Shown here: positions 17,267 through 24,845 of the stretch, one piece after another | Layout of the letters: each line of letters begins with the position of its first letter | Numbering within the stretch: position 1 is the first letter of the stretch | DNA from: Pontibacillus chungwhensis BH030062 | GTDB taxonomy: Bacteria; Bacillota; Bacilli; Bacillales; BH030062 | Length of the DNA: 64,000 nt | Assembly: GCF_000770675.1 (NCBI RefSeq) | Contig: NZ_AVBG01000001.1 | Location: forward strand, 1 to 64,000 | Direction: 5' to 3' | The notes under the pieces: model-generated | Told to the model about the DNA's origin: nothing | Database searches by the model: none | What the model saw: only the letters and a program-made list of their open reading frames with translations | Position numbers and translations under genes: made by a program

Positions 17267-18382
17267 ATGTTGCAGAGTCGAACGAAGCAGTTGCATAAAG
17301 CACCAGATTTGTTGCTCATTATAGCCATTTTTTCACTACTTTTAATAGGCGTTATTATGGTTTATAGTGCATCCGCTATATGGGCAACTTATAAATTTGA
17401 TGATTCTTTTTTCTTTGCAAAGCGTCAATTATTGTTCGCAGGTGCAGGGATCGTAGCAATGTTTGGCTTTATGAATATTCCGTATCTTACATGGAGGAAT
17501 AGCTCTAAAACTCTTTTAATTGTTTGCTTTATATTACTTTTAGCTGTGTTAATCCCTGGAGTTGGGATGGTCAGGGGAGGAGCAAGAAGTTGGATTGGAG
17601 TAGGGGCATTTAGTATCCAACCATCTGAATTTATGAAACTTGGTTTAATCATCTTCTTGGCTAGGTATCTGGCTGATCACCAAAAGAAGATTACTTCTTT
17701 CACGAAGGGATTCCTGCCGTCTTTATCCCTTGTCATGGTAGCTTTCGGGTTCATTATGTTACAGCCGGACCTTGGAACTGGAGTAGTATTAGTTGGAACT
17801 TGTATGCTGATGATTTTTGTTTCTGGAGCCCGAATTGCTCATTTTGTGGGACTAGGTGTACTGGGATTAGCAGGGTTTGCTGGGCTTATTATTTCTGCAC
17901 CATACCGCATGCAGCGTATTACTGCTTTCTTGAATCCCTGGGAAGACCCTCTTGGAGCTGGATTTCAAATTATCCAATCCTTGTATGCCATTGGCCCTGG
18001 TGGACTAATGGGACTTGGGCTTGGACAGAGTTTACAGAAGTTCTATTACCTCCCGGAACCTCAAACGGATTTTATCTTTGCTATACTCGCCGAAGAGCTT
18101 GGTTTTATTGGGGGAACTTTAGTATTATTATTGTTTTTCCTGCTTTTGTGGCGGGGCATAAGGGTTGCTTTAAGCGCACCGGATACTTTCGGCAGCTTAC
18201 TGGCATTAGGAATCGTTGGAATGATCACAATTCAAGTAATGATTAATATTAGTGTAGTAACAGGATTAATGCCAGTTACAGGCATTACCTTACCCTTCTT
18301 AAGTTATGGAGGTTCCTCATTAACCTTGACACTCTGTTCTGTGGGGATTTTACTAAACATTAGTCGTTACGCTAAGTTGTAA
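17267..18382 (+). CDS. spoVE: SEDS-family protein SpoVE (FtsW/RodA type)
   Basis: Polytopic membrane glycosyltransferase of the SEDS family working with SpoVD in spore cortex synthesis. 371 residues, about ten transmembrane helices. The NPWEDPLGAGFQIIQSLYA block of the large extracellular loop and the C-terminal GLMPVTGITLPFLSYGGSS motif are diagnostic. Start ATG 17267 follows AAGGGGG by eight bases; the in-frame TTG at 17246 lies inside the hairpin and lacks a site. SpoVE rather than vegetative FtsW is inferred from position after murD and beside spoVD-containing genes. The next gene in B. subtilis, murG, is absent. Confidence 0.9.
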   Translation: MLQSRTKQLHKAPDLLLIIAIFSLLLIGVIMVYSASAIWATYKFDDSFFFAKRQLLFAGAGIVAMFGFMNIPYLTWRNSSKTLLIVCFILLLAVLIPGVGMVRGGARSWIGVGAFSIQPSEFMKLGLIIFLARYLADHQKKITSFTKGFLPSLSLVMVAFGFIMLQPDLGTGVVLVGTCMLMIFVSGARIAHFVGLGVLGLAGFAGLIISAPYRMQRITAFLNPWEDPLGAGFQIIQSLYAIGPGGLMGLGLGQSLQKFYYLPEPQTDFIFAILAEELGFIGGTLVLLLFFLLLWRGIRVALSAPDTFGSLLALGIVGMITIQVMINISVVTGLMPVTGITLPFLSYGGSSLTLTLCSVGILLNISRYAKL

Positions 18383-18387
18383 CATAG

Positions 18388-18416
18388 AAGCCATCCAAGA
18401 GGGATGGCTTTTTTTT
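18388..18416 (+). terminator. Terminator after spoVE
   Basis: AAGCCATCC / GGATGGCTT stem, five-base loop and eight Ts. It splits the dcw cluster, so divIB and later genes cannot depend on spoVE transcripts. Confidence 0.93.
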
Positions 18417-18626
18417 ATACAAAATTAATTGTCTCTTTATGTAACTCTATTAATAAAGTTATATTTAGCAATTAGGTTTCGATATACAATTAAAATGTCT
18501 TATCCGCTACACCCTAACTACACCTGCGACCCCCAATTTATAGGGAAACGAGCCGAATCGTATATCGTTCATATATTTTTTATAGAACTGTCACATCTGC
18601 TGGATAATGATGTAGAATGGATGGTA
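18417..18626 (+). other. Gene-free stretch where murG and the murB 5' part would lie
   Basis: In B. subtilis about 2 kb with murG and the start of murB separates spoVE from this point. Here only some 210 A/T-rich bases remain. The short open frame 18429-18644 gives no recognisable protein; its last residues run into the murB remnant. I see no MurG motif on either strand. Confidence 0.6.
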
Positions 18627-19055
18627 AGCCTAACGTGGCTATAAAAAGATGAAATGAAATTCTCTTATCGCACATCGGTTTTACAAACTGAAAATCCGGG
18701 TATATGTGTAGAGGCTGAATTTCAATTAGAACCGGGAAACAAGGAAGTATTAATGTCTGAAATGAAGCAGTACAAAGATTATCGTAGAGAAACCCAACCC
18801 TGAAGTGACCCTTGTGCGGGTAGTATATTTAGAAACCCTGTCCAAATTACGCAGGAAAACTAGTCCAAGAAGCTGGTTTAAAGGGATATCAAATAGGTGG
18901 GGCTGAAATTTCTGAGTTACACGGAGATTTTATCGTTAATACTCGAAATTGCTTCATATGAAGACGTTATAGCATTAATTTTTCACATTCAAAAAACGGT
19001 TGCTGAAAAGTATCGTGTGGATTTGCATACAGAAGTAGAAATTGTTGGCACATAG
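18627..19055 (+). pseudogene. murB: Decayed murB (3' part of UDP-N-acetylenolpyruvoylglucosamine reductase)
   Basis: Reading across frames recovers the C-terminal 130 or so residues of MurB. Recognisable pieces: [14 protein letters not shown], then [48 protein letters not shown], and DLHTEVEIVG at the end. Lesions: in-frame TAA at 18642 and TGA at 18801, one base lost near 18840, a further frameshift near 18949. The N-terminal FAD-binding two thirds is not detectable in 18417-18626. The gene cannot make MurB, which is essential, so an intact copy must lie elsewhere. It occupies the usual murB position just before divIB. Alignment is from memory of the B. subtilis protein, but the matches are long and in order. 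Confidence 0.9.
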
Positions 19056-19088
19056 ATACAGAAAAATCACGAAAAATCAAGTGATTTG

Positions 19089-19097
19089 TGATATAAT
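19089..19097 (+). promoter_or_regulatory. Extended -10 promoter before divIB
   Basis: TGATATAAT is an extended -10 lying 34 bases after the murB remnant and 75 bases before divIB. No good -35 is visible. Because spoVE ends in a strong terminator, divIB-ylxW-ylxX-sbp needs its own start and this is the best candidate. Confidence 0.5.
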
Positions 19098-19172
19098 TTT
19101 CCTATGCATAATAGCGGCATCTAGTATGCCGTTTCCTTATGTAATTGAAAACACCGGGCAGGGGAATTTTCC

Positions 19173-19964
19173 ATGGCTGAAAAGAAAATCGTTTCTATTG
19201 AAGATCGGATACCGAAACTCAAAGAATCCAGAAGAAAGAAGTCGAATCGACGCTTGATTATGTACTTGTCTTTTTTCTTTTTGCTTATTGCGATCATCAT
19301 TTACTTACAATCTTCATTGAGTGAAATAAAGTCTGTTGAGATAAAAGGGAACGATCATGTTGATCGGGACACGATTCTCTCGTTAAGTGGATTAACTCCA
19401 GGAGAAGATAATTATTGGAAAGTAGATCGAAAAGCTTTAGCCAAAAAGATTGAACAACATGAAGAAATAAGTGCGGTTCAAGTAGACAAGCATTTCCCTT
19501 CCACTGTTGAAATGAAGATTGAGGAATACCAGAGGGTAGGGTACGTAGAAAGAGAAGGTTCTTATTACCCGATTTTAGAAACGGGTAAGGAATTGACGGA
19601 CCAGAAATTAAAGAACCCTCATGGTGATGCTCCTTTATTGCTTGGATTCGAGCGTCAATCTTATTTAGAAGAAATGACAAGAGAACTACAACAGTTACCT
19701 TCAAGTGTTACTCAGTTAATTTCGGAGGTACAGTGGACACCAAGTGATAAGAATCCTTACAAAATTCATTTATACATGAACGATGGATTTGAAGTGGAGG
19801 CTTCGATTCGGAATTTTTCTCAGAACATGCGATCATATCCTTCTATTATCGCACAACTAGAACCAGGACAAAGAGGGATTATTCATATCGATGTTGGTGC
19901 TTATTTCGAAGAATATCCACAACAAGAGAAAGAAGGGGAAGAGAGCGATGAGGCTAACCGGTAG
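19173..19964 (+). CDS. divIB: Cell division protein DivIB (FtsQ)
   Basis: Bitopic divisome protein that binds FtsL and DivIC. 263 residues: basic cytoplasmic tail, transmembrane helix (about residues 29-49), POTRA domain starting SVEIKGNDHVDRDTI (about 54-68), beta domain, and an acidic C-terminal tail (EEYPQQEKEGEESDE). The ATG follows CAGGGGAA. It overlaps ylxW by 17 bases. Confidence 0.94.
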   Translation: MAEKKIVSIEDRIPKLKESRRKKSNRRLIMYLSFFFLLIAIIIYLQSSLSEIKSVEIKGNDHVDRDTILSLSGLTPGEDNYWKVDRKALAKKIEQHEEISAVQVDKHFPSTVEMKIEEYQRVGYVEREGSYYPILETGKELTDQKLKNPHGDAPLLLGFERQSYLEEMTRELQQLPSSVTQLISEVQWTPSDKNPYKIHLYMNDGFEVEASIRNFSQNMRSYPSIIAQLEPGQRGIIHIDVGAYFEEYPQQEKEGEESDEANR

Positions 19965-20649
19965 ACACGTCATTTTTTCCCTTGTGTTATTCGTTTCAGG
20001 ATTCCTGGTTGCGTTTAGTTACCAACAAACTAACCAGGATCCACAAGTCTACCAGCTTACTGACAAACAACTTGAGAAAGATTTTTATTACAGGCAACAA
20101 TTGATTAACATTGAAAAAGAAAATCAATCTATTCGAGAAGACATCGAAGAGAAAAAGTCTGAGATTCAAAAGATGGAAAATCAATTAGCCAATCAAGAAC
20201 AGACAGTAAGTGACTATGTGCAAGACAAAAAAACGCTTCAAAAATTAACAGGGGAACTTCCGGTTAAAGGTATAGGTGTTGAAATTCAGCTAAAAGATGC
20301 AGATTACATACCATCAGAAGAAAATGTCAATCAATATATTGTACACGATAGTCACATTCATAAAGTTGTAAACGAATTGCTATCAGCAGGAGCAAATGCT
20401 ATTGCAATTAATGGGCAAAGGCTGTATCGAGATTCATATATAGCTTGTGTAGGTCCCGTCGTTTCTGTTGATGGCGTTCAACATCCTGCGCCGTTTGTCA
20501 TTACGGCAATCGGAAACCCTGATGTTCTAATGCCTAGCTTAACGCTAAAAGGTGGAGTAGTTGACCAGCTACTAAGTGATAATGTAGAAGTTACCACTCA
20601 GAAGAAAGACATCATCAATATGGATGCTCGCCTTACAGGAGAAAGGTGA
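19948..20649 (+). CDS. ylxW: DUF881 family protein (YlxW type)
   Basis: 233 residues: N-terminal transmembrane helix (about residues 7-25), a long coiled coil (about 40-95) and the globular DUF881 domain. Function is unknown; the family lies next to divIB in many Bacillales. ATG 19948 follows AAGGGGAAGAG inside divIB. It is followed by a paralogous DUF881 gene, probably an old tandem duplication. Confidence 0.88.
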   Translation: MRLTGRHVIFSLVLFVSGFLVAFSYQQTNQDPQVYQLTDKQLEKDFYYRQQLINIEKENQSIREDIEEKKSEIQKMENQLANQEQTVSDYVQDKKTLQKLTGELPVKGIGVEIQLKDADYIPSEENVNQYIVHDSHIHKVVNELLSAGANAIAINGQRLYRDSYIACVGPVVSVDGVQHPAPFVITAIGNPDVLMPSLTLKGGVVDQLLSDNVEVTTQKKDIINMDARLTGER

Positions 20650-20654
20650 TTGAA

Positions 20655-21374
20655 ATGAACATTCGTAATAAAATCATTTTCTCCTTCGTATTTGCTTTAG
20701 TCGGCTTTATGATCGCCATACAATTTCAGACAACCCAAGAACCTAAAGTTAGGGATACTCGTGATTTATGGGAAGTTAGGACCGAGTTGCAGGAGCAACA
20801 AAAGACTCAGCAAGAATTGTTAGCTAAAGAGCGAGAGCTAAATAAGATGATTGCTCAATATGAAGGTCAATCAAACTTTGAGAAGGTAGAAACACTCAAT
20901 AAATCACTTAATAACTTAAAGTTGAAAGCTGGTCTCACAGAAGTAAAAGGGGCTGGAGTAATGCTTACAGTAGAGCCAATCTTTCAGGATTTGGAGTATG
21001 CTGAAACCTATCCTACTGTATCACCATCTCTGCTACATCAGCTTATTAATGAGTTAAATACTTATGGTGCTAAAGACATTTCCATTGGGCAGGAAAGAAT
21101 TACTAACCTTTCACCTATTCGTGATGTGAATGGGACGACTTACGTTAATAACCATCCAGTTCCTCCGCTCCCTTTAAAAATTAAAGTTTTGGCTGAGGAT
21201 CCAGATAAACTGCTTAATTATATGGAAGTAAGTGATTCACTTGAAATGTTTGTCATTGAGAATCTATCCGTATCCATGGAAGTAAGGAATACATTGACTC
21301 TACCAGAGTATGAACAAACCCCAGACCTTCAATATCTTGAAACGGAAGATGCTACAGAAACAGGTGAAACATAA
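20655..21374 (+). CDS. ylxX: DUF881 family protein (YlxX type)
   Basis: 239 residues with the same plan as the preceding protein: N-terminal membrane helix, coiled coil (about 40-85), DUF881 domain. Start ATG 20655 lies five bases after AAGGTGA; the in-frame GTG 20646 falls within that site. Function is unknown. Stop codon and the next start share one base. Confidence 0.87.
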   Translation: MNIRNKIIFSFVFALVGFMIAIQFQTTQEPKVRDTRDLWEVRTELQEQQKTQQELLAKERELNKMIAQYEGQSNFEKVETLNKSLNNLKLKAGLTEVKGAGVMLTVEPIFQDLEYAETYPTVSPSLLHQLINELNTYGAKDISIGQERITNLSPIRDVNGTTYVNNHPVPPLPLKIKVLAEDPDKLLNYMEVSDSLEMFVIENLSVSMEVRNTLTLPEYEQTPDLQYLETEDATETGET

Positions 21375-21742
21375 TGTGGTTACCAATATTGTTTTTAATT
21401 GTAGGCATTAGTTTAGGTTTTATATCTGACATTAGAGTTCCTGAAGAGTATGCAAACTATCTGTCTATAGCTGTATTAGCAGCATTTGATACATTACTTG
21501 GAGGGATCAGAGCACATTTGGAAAAGAAGTTTGACCAAGCTGTTTTTGTTTCTGGTTTCTTCTTTAATGTTATATTAGCAGCCTTCTTAGCTTTTCTTGG
21601 GGTCCAATTGGGTGTCGATTTGTATTTAGCAGCAATATTTGCATTTGGAGTTAGGTTATTTCAAAATATAGCCATTATCCGACGCTACATAGTAGACCGT
21701 AGAAGTAATAAGAAGGAAATTGAAAAAAACGAAAGAAAATAA
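21374..21742 (+). CDS. sbp: Small basic membrane protein Sbp (DUF1290)
   Basis: 122 residues, four predicted transmembrane segments and a basic C-terminus (RRYIVDRRSNKKE). Matches the small basic protein family encoded between ylxX and ftsA in Bacillales. Role is unknown; by position it may be linked to division. The start overlaps the ylxX stop by one base. Confidence 0.87.
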   Translation: MWLPILFLIVGISLGFISDIRVPEEYANYLSIAVLAAFDTLLGGIRAHLEKKFDQAVFVSGFFFNVILAAFLAFLGVQLGVDLYLAAIFAFGVRLFQNIAIIRRYIVDRRSNKKEIEKNERK

Positions 21743-21769
21743 AAGGAAATTATCTTATTTTTGTTGAAT
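21742..21769 (+). promoter_or_regulatory. SigH-type promoter before ftsA
   Basis: AAAGGAAAT (21742-21750), a 12-base spacer, then GTTGAAT (21763-21769). This fits the SigH consensus (RnAGGAWWW, 11-12 bases, RnnGAAT). B. subtilis ftsAZ is known to carry a SigH promoter that raises FtsZ levels on entry into sporulation. Confidence 0.75.
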
Positions 21770-21873
21770 AAGGTAAATAGTTTCTGATGGTTCATAGTGA
21801 ATCGGATGGGTATCAAGCATTTTGGGCTTTCTTTTACAAAAAGATTAAATTAATAGAAGTAGCCAGAAATGAA

Positions 21874-21902
21874 TTGCGATTAAAAGGAACATTCGGTAAC
21901 AT
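21874..21902 (+). promoter_or_regulatory. SigA-type promoter candidate before ftsA
   Basis: TTGCGA (21874-21879), 17 bases, TAACAT (21897-21902). Each element matches four of six consensus bases. It would be the vegetative start for ftsAZ. Confidence 0.45.
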
Positions 21903-21937
21903 GTGAACTAATCAGATGCCTTAGTTTAGGAGGTGCC

Positions 21938-23233
21938 TTGGATTTGAACAACAATGATATACTTGTCAGCCTTGATATAGGTACATCAAAAATCAAAGTA
22001 ATCATAGGCGAAGTAATGAATGATTCGTTAAATATTATAGGTGTTGGCACAGCAGCCTCTAATGGGATGAAAAAAGGTGCCATTGTAGACATAGATCAAA
22101 CGGTCCAATCCATACGAAATGCTGTAGAACAGGCAGAAAGAATGGTAGGGATGCAGATTAACCGTGTGGTTGTGGGTATTAATGGTAGCCACATACAACT
22201 TCAGCCATGTCATGGTGTTGTAGCTGTGCAAAGCGAAAACCGTGAAATTGGGAATGAAGATATTGCACGTGTAATTGATGCAGCCCAGGTCATTTCTGTA
22301 CCACCAGAACGTGAAATTGTAGACGTTATTCCTAAGCAATTTATTGTGGATGGATTAGATGAAATTACAGACCCTCGCGGTATGATTGGTGTTCGTCTTG
22401 AAATGGAAGGAACCATTATAACTTGTTCAAAGACGGTTCTACATAACATCTTGAAGTGCGTAGAACGCGCTAACTTAGAAGTTCTCGATATATGTTTACA
22501 ACCGTTAGCTTCTGGAGCTGTTGCTTTATCTAAAGATGAGAAAAATCTTGGTGTTGCTCTTCTTGATATTGGTGGCGGTTGCACAACTATTTCTGTTTTT
22601 GAACAAGGGTTCTTGCAAGATACAAGTGTTATTTCATTAGGTGGCGATAACGTCACTAAAGACTTGTCAATCGGTATGAGAACATCAACAGAAGAAGCTG
22701 AAGATGTAAAACTCAATTACGGCCATGCCTTCTTTGATGATGCTCAAGAAGAGGAAACATTTGAGGTTTCTATTATTGGTAGTGACCGGAAACAATCATT
22801 TAATCAGTTACAGATATCTGATATGATTGAAGCACGATTAGAAGAGATTTATGCATACGCTGAGCGTGAACTAAGACGCATGGGTTATCGTGAATTGCCA
22901 GGTGGATATGTCTTAACTGGTGGATTAGTAGGGATGCCAGGTTGTGCAGATTTAGCTCAGGATTGCTTCCAAACAAACGTTCGAATTGCAATACCTGATT
23001 ATATCGGGGTACGCGAACCGCAATTTACTTCAGGTGTAGGTATATTGCAATTTGCCTATCATAATGCGAAAATACAAGGCAAAGAACTTTTCCCTTCGGT
23101 TACTGTAGAAGAAACCGAGCAACCGAAAGTAAAGAAACAAAAGAAACAACCAAGTCAGTCTGAACAACAACCTGAACCAAAGAAACAAAAAGAATCAAAA
23201 GTTGCAAATTTAATTAAATATTTCTTCGATTAA
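21938..23233 (+). CDS. ftsA: Cell division protein FtsA
   Basis: Actin-like ATPase that tethers FtsZ to the membrane and recruits later division proteins. 431 residues: phosphate-1 motif SLDIGTSKIKVIIGE (about 10-24), domain 1C, and the phosphate-2 LLDIGGGCTTISVF block (about 208-221). A Lys/Gln-rich linker (about 385-415) leads to the C-terminal amphipathic membrane helix KESKVANLIKYFFD. Start: TTG 21938 or TTG 21944, both after TAGGAGGTG; the second would match the B. subtilis N-terminus MNNN exactly. Confidence 0.96.
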   Translation: MDLNNNDILVSLDIGTSKIKVIIGEVMNDSLNIIGVGTAASNGMKKGAIVDIDQTVQSIRNAVEQAERMVGMQINRVVVGINGSHIQLQPCHGVVAVQSENREIGNEDIARVIDAAQVISVPPEREIVDVIPKQFIVDGLDEITDPRGMIGVRLEMEGTIITCSKTVLHNILKCVERANLEVLDICLQPLASGAVALSKDEKNLGVALLDIGGGCTTISVFEQGFLQDTSVISLGGDNVTKDLSIGMRTSTEEAEDVKLNYGHAFFDDAQEEETFEVSIIGSDRKQSFNQLQISDMIEARLEEIYAYAERELRRMGYRELPGGYVLTGGLVGMPGCADLAQDCFQTNVRIAIPDYIGVREPQFTSGVGILQFAYHNAKIQGKELFPSVTVEETEQPKVKKQKKQPSQSEQQPEPKKQKESKVANLIKYFFD

Positions 23234-23307
23234 ACATCCATCCTATCGAAGTTTAAATCGTACTAGATACAGAATCTTGGAATCTTGCAAAGTGGGAGGA
23301 ACGGAAA

Positions 23308-24474
23308 ATGTTAGAGTTTGATACGAGCACGGACCAATTAGCCACCATTAAAGTTATTGGTGTAGGTGGAGGCGGTAGTAACGCTGTAAACCGAATGATT
23401 GAGCATGGAGTACAAGGTGTTGAGTTTATTGCGGTGAACACCGATGCACAAGCATTAAACTTATCTAAAGCCGAAGTCAAAATGCAAATAGGTAATAAGT
23501 TAACACGAGGTTTAGGTGCTGGAGCGAATCCTGAAGTTGGTCGCAAAGCAGCTGAAGAAAGTAAAGAACAGTTAGAGGAAGCCCTACAAGGTGCGGATAT
23601 GGTCTTCGTTACTGCAGGAATGGGCGGCGGTACTGGTACTGGTGCTGCTCCTGTCATTGCTCAGGTAGCAAAAGAATTGGGTGCCTTAACAGTTGGTGTT
23701 GTAACACGTCCATTCACTTTCGAAGGACGTAAACGTTCTACACAAGCTACTGGAGGTATTGACTCATTAAAGAGTAACGTCGACACGCTGATCGTTATTC
23801 CAAATGATCGTCTTCTTGAGATCGTGGATAAAAACACACCTATGCTAGAAGCATTCCGTGAAGCGGATAACGTTCTACGTCAAGGTGTGCAAGGTATCTC
23901 AGACTTAATTGCTGTACCTGGTCTCATAAACGTAGACTTTGCCGATGTGAAAACGATTATGGCTGATAAAGGGTCTGCCCTTATGGGAATTGGTATTGCT
24001 ACAGGAGAAAGTCGAGCCGCAGAGGCCGCCAAGAAAGCTATTTCCTCACCGTTACTTGAAACATCAATCGATGGCGCACATGGTGTTCTTATGAATATTA
24101 CAGGCGGAGCAAATCTGAGTCTTTATGAAGTACAAGAAGCAGCCGATATTGTAACGTCTGCAGCGGATCAAGAAGTAAACGTAATCTTTGGTTCTGTCAT
24201 TAATGAGAATCTAAAAGATGAAATTGTAGTAACAGTCATCGCGACTGGATTTGATGAGAGTCAATTACAAGGTAATAAACCACAGGCACGTCCTGGTTTG
24301 AATAATCAGCAGCCTCAACAAGAGAAGAAACGTCCTGAGCCACGTCGAGAAGCCCCTGCTTCAAGTCAGCCTCAGCAACAACAATCTTCTCCGAGTTACA
24401 AGCCTCAACAAGAAGAGGATACGCTTGATATCCCGACATTCTTGAGAAACCGTAACCGAAACAGAAGACAATAA
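23308..24474 (+). CDS. ftsZ: Cell division GTPase FtsZ
   Basis: Tubulin homologue forming the Z-ring. 388 residues: N-terminal Rossmann start [15 protein letters not shown] (about 15-29), tubulin signature [10 protein letters not shown] (about 107-116), T7-loop NVDFADVK (about 208-215). A Gln/Pro-rich linker (about 318-372) ends in the C-terminal peptide [15 protein letters not shown] that binds FtsA, SepF and EzrA. The ATG follows GGGAGGAACGG. The run from ftsA to ftsZ ends at a strong terminator. Confidence 0.98.
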   Translation: MLEFDTSTDQLATIKVIGVGGGGSNAVNRMIEHGVQGVEFIAVNTDAQALNLSKAEVKMQIGNKLTRGLGAGANPEVGRKAAEESKEQLEEALQGADMVFVTAGMGGGTGTGAAPVIAQVAKELGALTVGVVTRPFTFEGRKRSTQATGGIDSLKSNVDTLIVIPNDRLLEIVDKNTPMLEAFREADNVLRQGVQGISDLIAVPGLINVDFADVKTIMADKGSALMGIGIATGESRAAEAAKKAISSPLLETSIDGAHGVLMNITGGANLSLYEVQEAADIVTSAADQEVNVIFGSVINENLKDEIVVTVIATGFDESQLQGNKPQARPGLNNQQPQQEKKRPEPRREAPASSQPQQQQSSPSYKPQQEEDTLDIPTFLRNRNRNRRQ

Positions 24475-24480
24475 CGAAGG

Positions 24481-24512
24481 AAGCCTACAGCATTTAAGCT
24501 GTAGGCTTTTTA
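24481..24512 (+). terminator. Terminator after ftsZ
   Basis: Perfect AAGCCTACAGC / GCTGTAGGCTT stem with a six-base loop and T-run. Confidence 0.95.
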
Positions 24513-24544
24513 TATTGATCAGGTTTTCTAATAGAATTTGATGT

Positions 24545-24743
24545 CTTCCATATAAGCCTCCATTGTATGGAAGACTTGAAGCTGAGATAGATATGTTTTG
24601 CGCTAGATGGGGAGAGGTTTCCGTCAGCTTTAATGGAGCGTAAGGCGGGCCTGGGAAATCACTCGCTTTCCGCGGGCGAGCTGTCGAGCCTCCTCGGGAA
24701 AACCACCCTGCGGGGTCTCGTCTACCTCTTTCTCCCGCAGGAG
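24545..24743 (+). repeat. Dispersed repeat copy 1, left part (plus orientation)
   Basis: Begins with a TTCCATATAAGCC...TATGGAA hairpin (24545-24571), then an arm with TTTCCGTCAGCTTT and GGCGGGCCTGGGAAATCACTCGC, then the core with GAGCCTCCTC, GCGGGGTCTC and CCCGCAGGAG. It breaks off at 24743, where the IS110-family element begins; the missing end resumes at 26482. Open frames inside it are not genes. Confidence 0.8.
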
Positions 24744-24781
24744 CATTCCTGTCGGAAAAAGATAGGGGTCTTGAAACAAAA

Positions 24782-24840
24782 AAAGCCCTCCTTTATGATG
24801 CATTTGTACAACCAAATACAACCACCATAAAAGGAGGACT
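24782..24840 (+). promoter_or_regulatory. Hairpin covering the transposase ribosome site
   Basis: CCTCCTTTATGATG (24785-24798) can pair with CACCATAAAAGGAGG (about 24824-24838), which contains the AAAGGAGG ribosome site eight bases before the GTG start. RNA read in from outside the element would fold and mask the site. Confidence 0.5.
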
Positions 24841-24845
24841 CACAA

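Noticed and set aside
18429-18644. 71-codon open frame after spoVE
   Set aside because: No ribosome site or recognisable domain; its end merges with the murB remnant and stops at one of that gene's nonsense codons.
19042-19257. 71-codon open frame overlapping divIB start
   Set aside because: Out of frame with divIB, begins in the murB remnant, no homology seen.
24630-24830. Open frames on both strands before the transposase
   Set aside because: They cover repeat copy 1 and the IS left end; similar frames appear in copies 3 and 4 for the same reason.
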